Assembly: GCF_009754945.1 (NCBI RefSeq)
Contig: NZ_WPIN01000004.1
Coordinates: forward strand, 558,001 to 622,000
DNA: 64,000 bases
DNA from: Spirosoma arboris
GTDB taxonomy: Bacteria > Bacteroidota > Bacteroidia > Cytophagales > Spirosomataceae
Direction of reading: 5' to 3'
The position numbers were made by a program, and so were the translations under genes. Positions within the stretch are counted from its first letter, which is position 1. Every line of letters begins with the position of its first letter. Below are positions 63,605 through 64,000 of the stretch, in pieces. Under the pieces are notes generated by a model that saw only the letters and a list, made by a program, of their open reading frames with translations, was not told the origin of the DNA and did no database searches.

Positions 63605-63997
63605 ATGCAAAAGACAACAATCGATCCTTGGGAGTGGGGTAAGTACACCAATTCAGCGCAAGCCGTTGAGGTCAAACAAATAGAAGGCACGCTGTACTGT
63701 TCTGGACAAGTCGCCATAGATGCCAATGGTGAACCTCATGTAGCTGATATGAATACGCAGTTTCTGCTGGCCATTCAGAATGTAGAGCGACTCATTAGTG
63801 ATGCTGGCTATGCGACCAGTGGCATTGTAAGGTTGAATATTTACACCACATCAATGCAAGAGTTTTTTACTAGTTGTGTTGAAACGTATCAGACTTGGAT
63901 CGTCCAAAATGGTATAAAGCAAGCGACGACTATGGTTGAAGTGAAAGGCCTGTATGGCGGATTATCAATTGAACTAGAAGCCACGGTAGTCAAGTAA
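63605..63997 (+). CDS. RidA/YjgF/YER057c family protein
   Basis: A 130-residue trimer-forming protein of the RidA family, complete within the window. LYCSGQVAIDANGE, NVERLISDAG and VRLNIYTTSMQEF are family blocks, and the Arg in IVRLNIYTT corresponds to the imine-binding position. RidA hydrolyses reactive enamine/imine intermediates such as 2-aminoacrylate; this member's exact substrate is uncertain, because the C-terminal VEVKGLYGGLSIELEATVV differs from the usual E. coli form (lacks the typical P-x-R-x-V ending). Confidence 0.85.
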   Translation: MQKTTIDPWEWGKYTNSAQAVEVKQIEGTLYCSGQVAIDANGEPHVADMNTQFLLAIQNVERLISDAGYATSGIVRLNIYTTSMQEFFTSCVETYQTWIVQNGIKQATTMVEVKGLYGGLSIELEATVVK

Positions 63998-64000
63998 TTT

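Noticed and set aside
1..64000. CRISPR arrays, insertion sequences or prophage genes
   Set aside because: No regularly spaced direct repeats, transposase, integrase or phage structural proteins were recognised; the repeats present are palindromic and isolated.

Overview
The window looks like chromosome from a Bacteroidota bacterium of the Cytophagales, most like Spirosoma or a close relative. This is judged by eye from several signs: a TonB-dependent receptor paired with a DUF4249 lipoprotein; a type IX secretion (T9SS) sorting tail on a secreted phosphatase; promoters of the TAnnTTTG type; a MutA/MutB heterodimeric methylmalonyl-CoA mutase; DUF2911 and DUF3108 proteins; and little obvious Shine-Dalgarno signal. 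Gene order is mostly housekeeping. I see no rRNA, tRNA, CRISPR array, insertion sequence or prophage.

Layout. 1-3.3 kb: a GT-C/TPR membrane protein, then a PIN toxin-antitoxin pair and a short echo of the membrane gene's 3' end. 3.4-9.6 kb: mutAB (minus) divergent from dnaA and a FemAB-like acetyltransferase. 9.7-18.5 kb: a long minus-strand run with a DUF3108 protein, a putative aminopeptidase, an isochorismatase-like hydrolase, a serine hydrolase, a GNAT, a dipeptide epimerase, a lipoprotein amidohydrolase, ispF and an M16 peptidase. 18.6-24.6 kb: a TPR protein, dnaX, a voltage-gated cation channel, a GNAT with a cysteine cluster and a small TonB-C-like secreted protein. 24.7-29.5 kb: photolyase and the TonB receptor/DUF4249 pair. 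29.6-35.8 kb: three tandem lytic transglycosylase paralogues and recQ. 36-46 kb: a secreted Lys/Ala-rich protein with a PBCV-type C-terminus, penicillin acylase, argS, glutathione peroxidase, menA, a T9SS phosphatase and a small HTH-like gene. 46-50.4 kb: ileS and a second PIN toxin-antitoxin pair. 50.5-64 kb: DUF2911 protein, OmpA lipoprotein, three consecutive Gfo/Idh/MocA oxidoreductases, a sigma-54 response regulator, an oxidoreductase divergent from an HxlR regulator with candidate operators, kup, a BNR-repeat protein and a RidA protein.

The most distinctive content is a set of palindromic repeats built from short degenerate units. At least three recognisable families recur in the window (a CACGGAG/AACGGAGG family, a GAAAGAGCGAAAGAGTGAAAG family and a CCTCTCCT...AGGAGAGG family), plus a 42-bp perfect palindrome. 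Several sit exactly at or inside stop codons. Two elements appear to have entered coding sequence in frame: one in mutB, in the linker before the cobalamin domain, and a different one in mutA, the partner subunit of the same enzyme. The two PIN toxin-antitoxin loci are paralogous and share a promoter-like TTACCTTT(A/G)TA box.

Limits: family names come from motif recognition without database searches. Many starts are non-ATG choices, justified in each entry.
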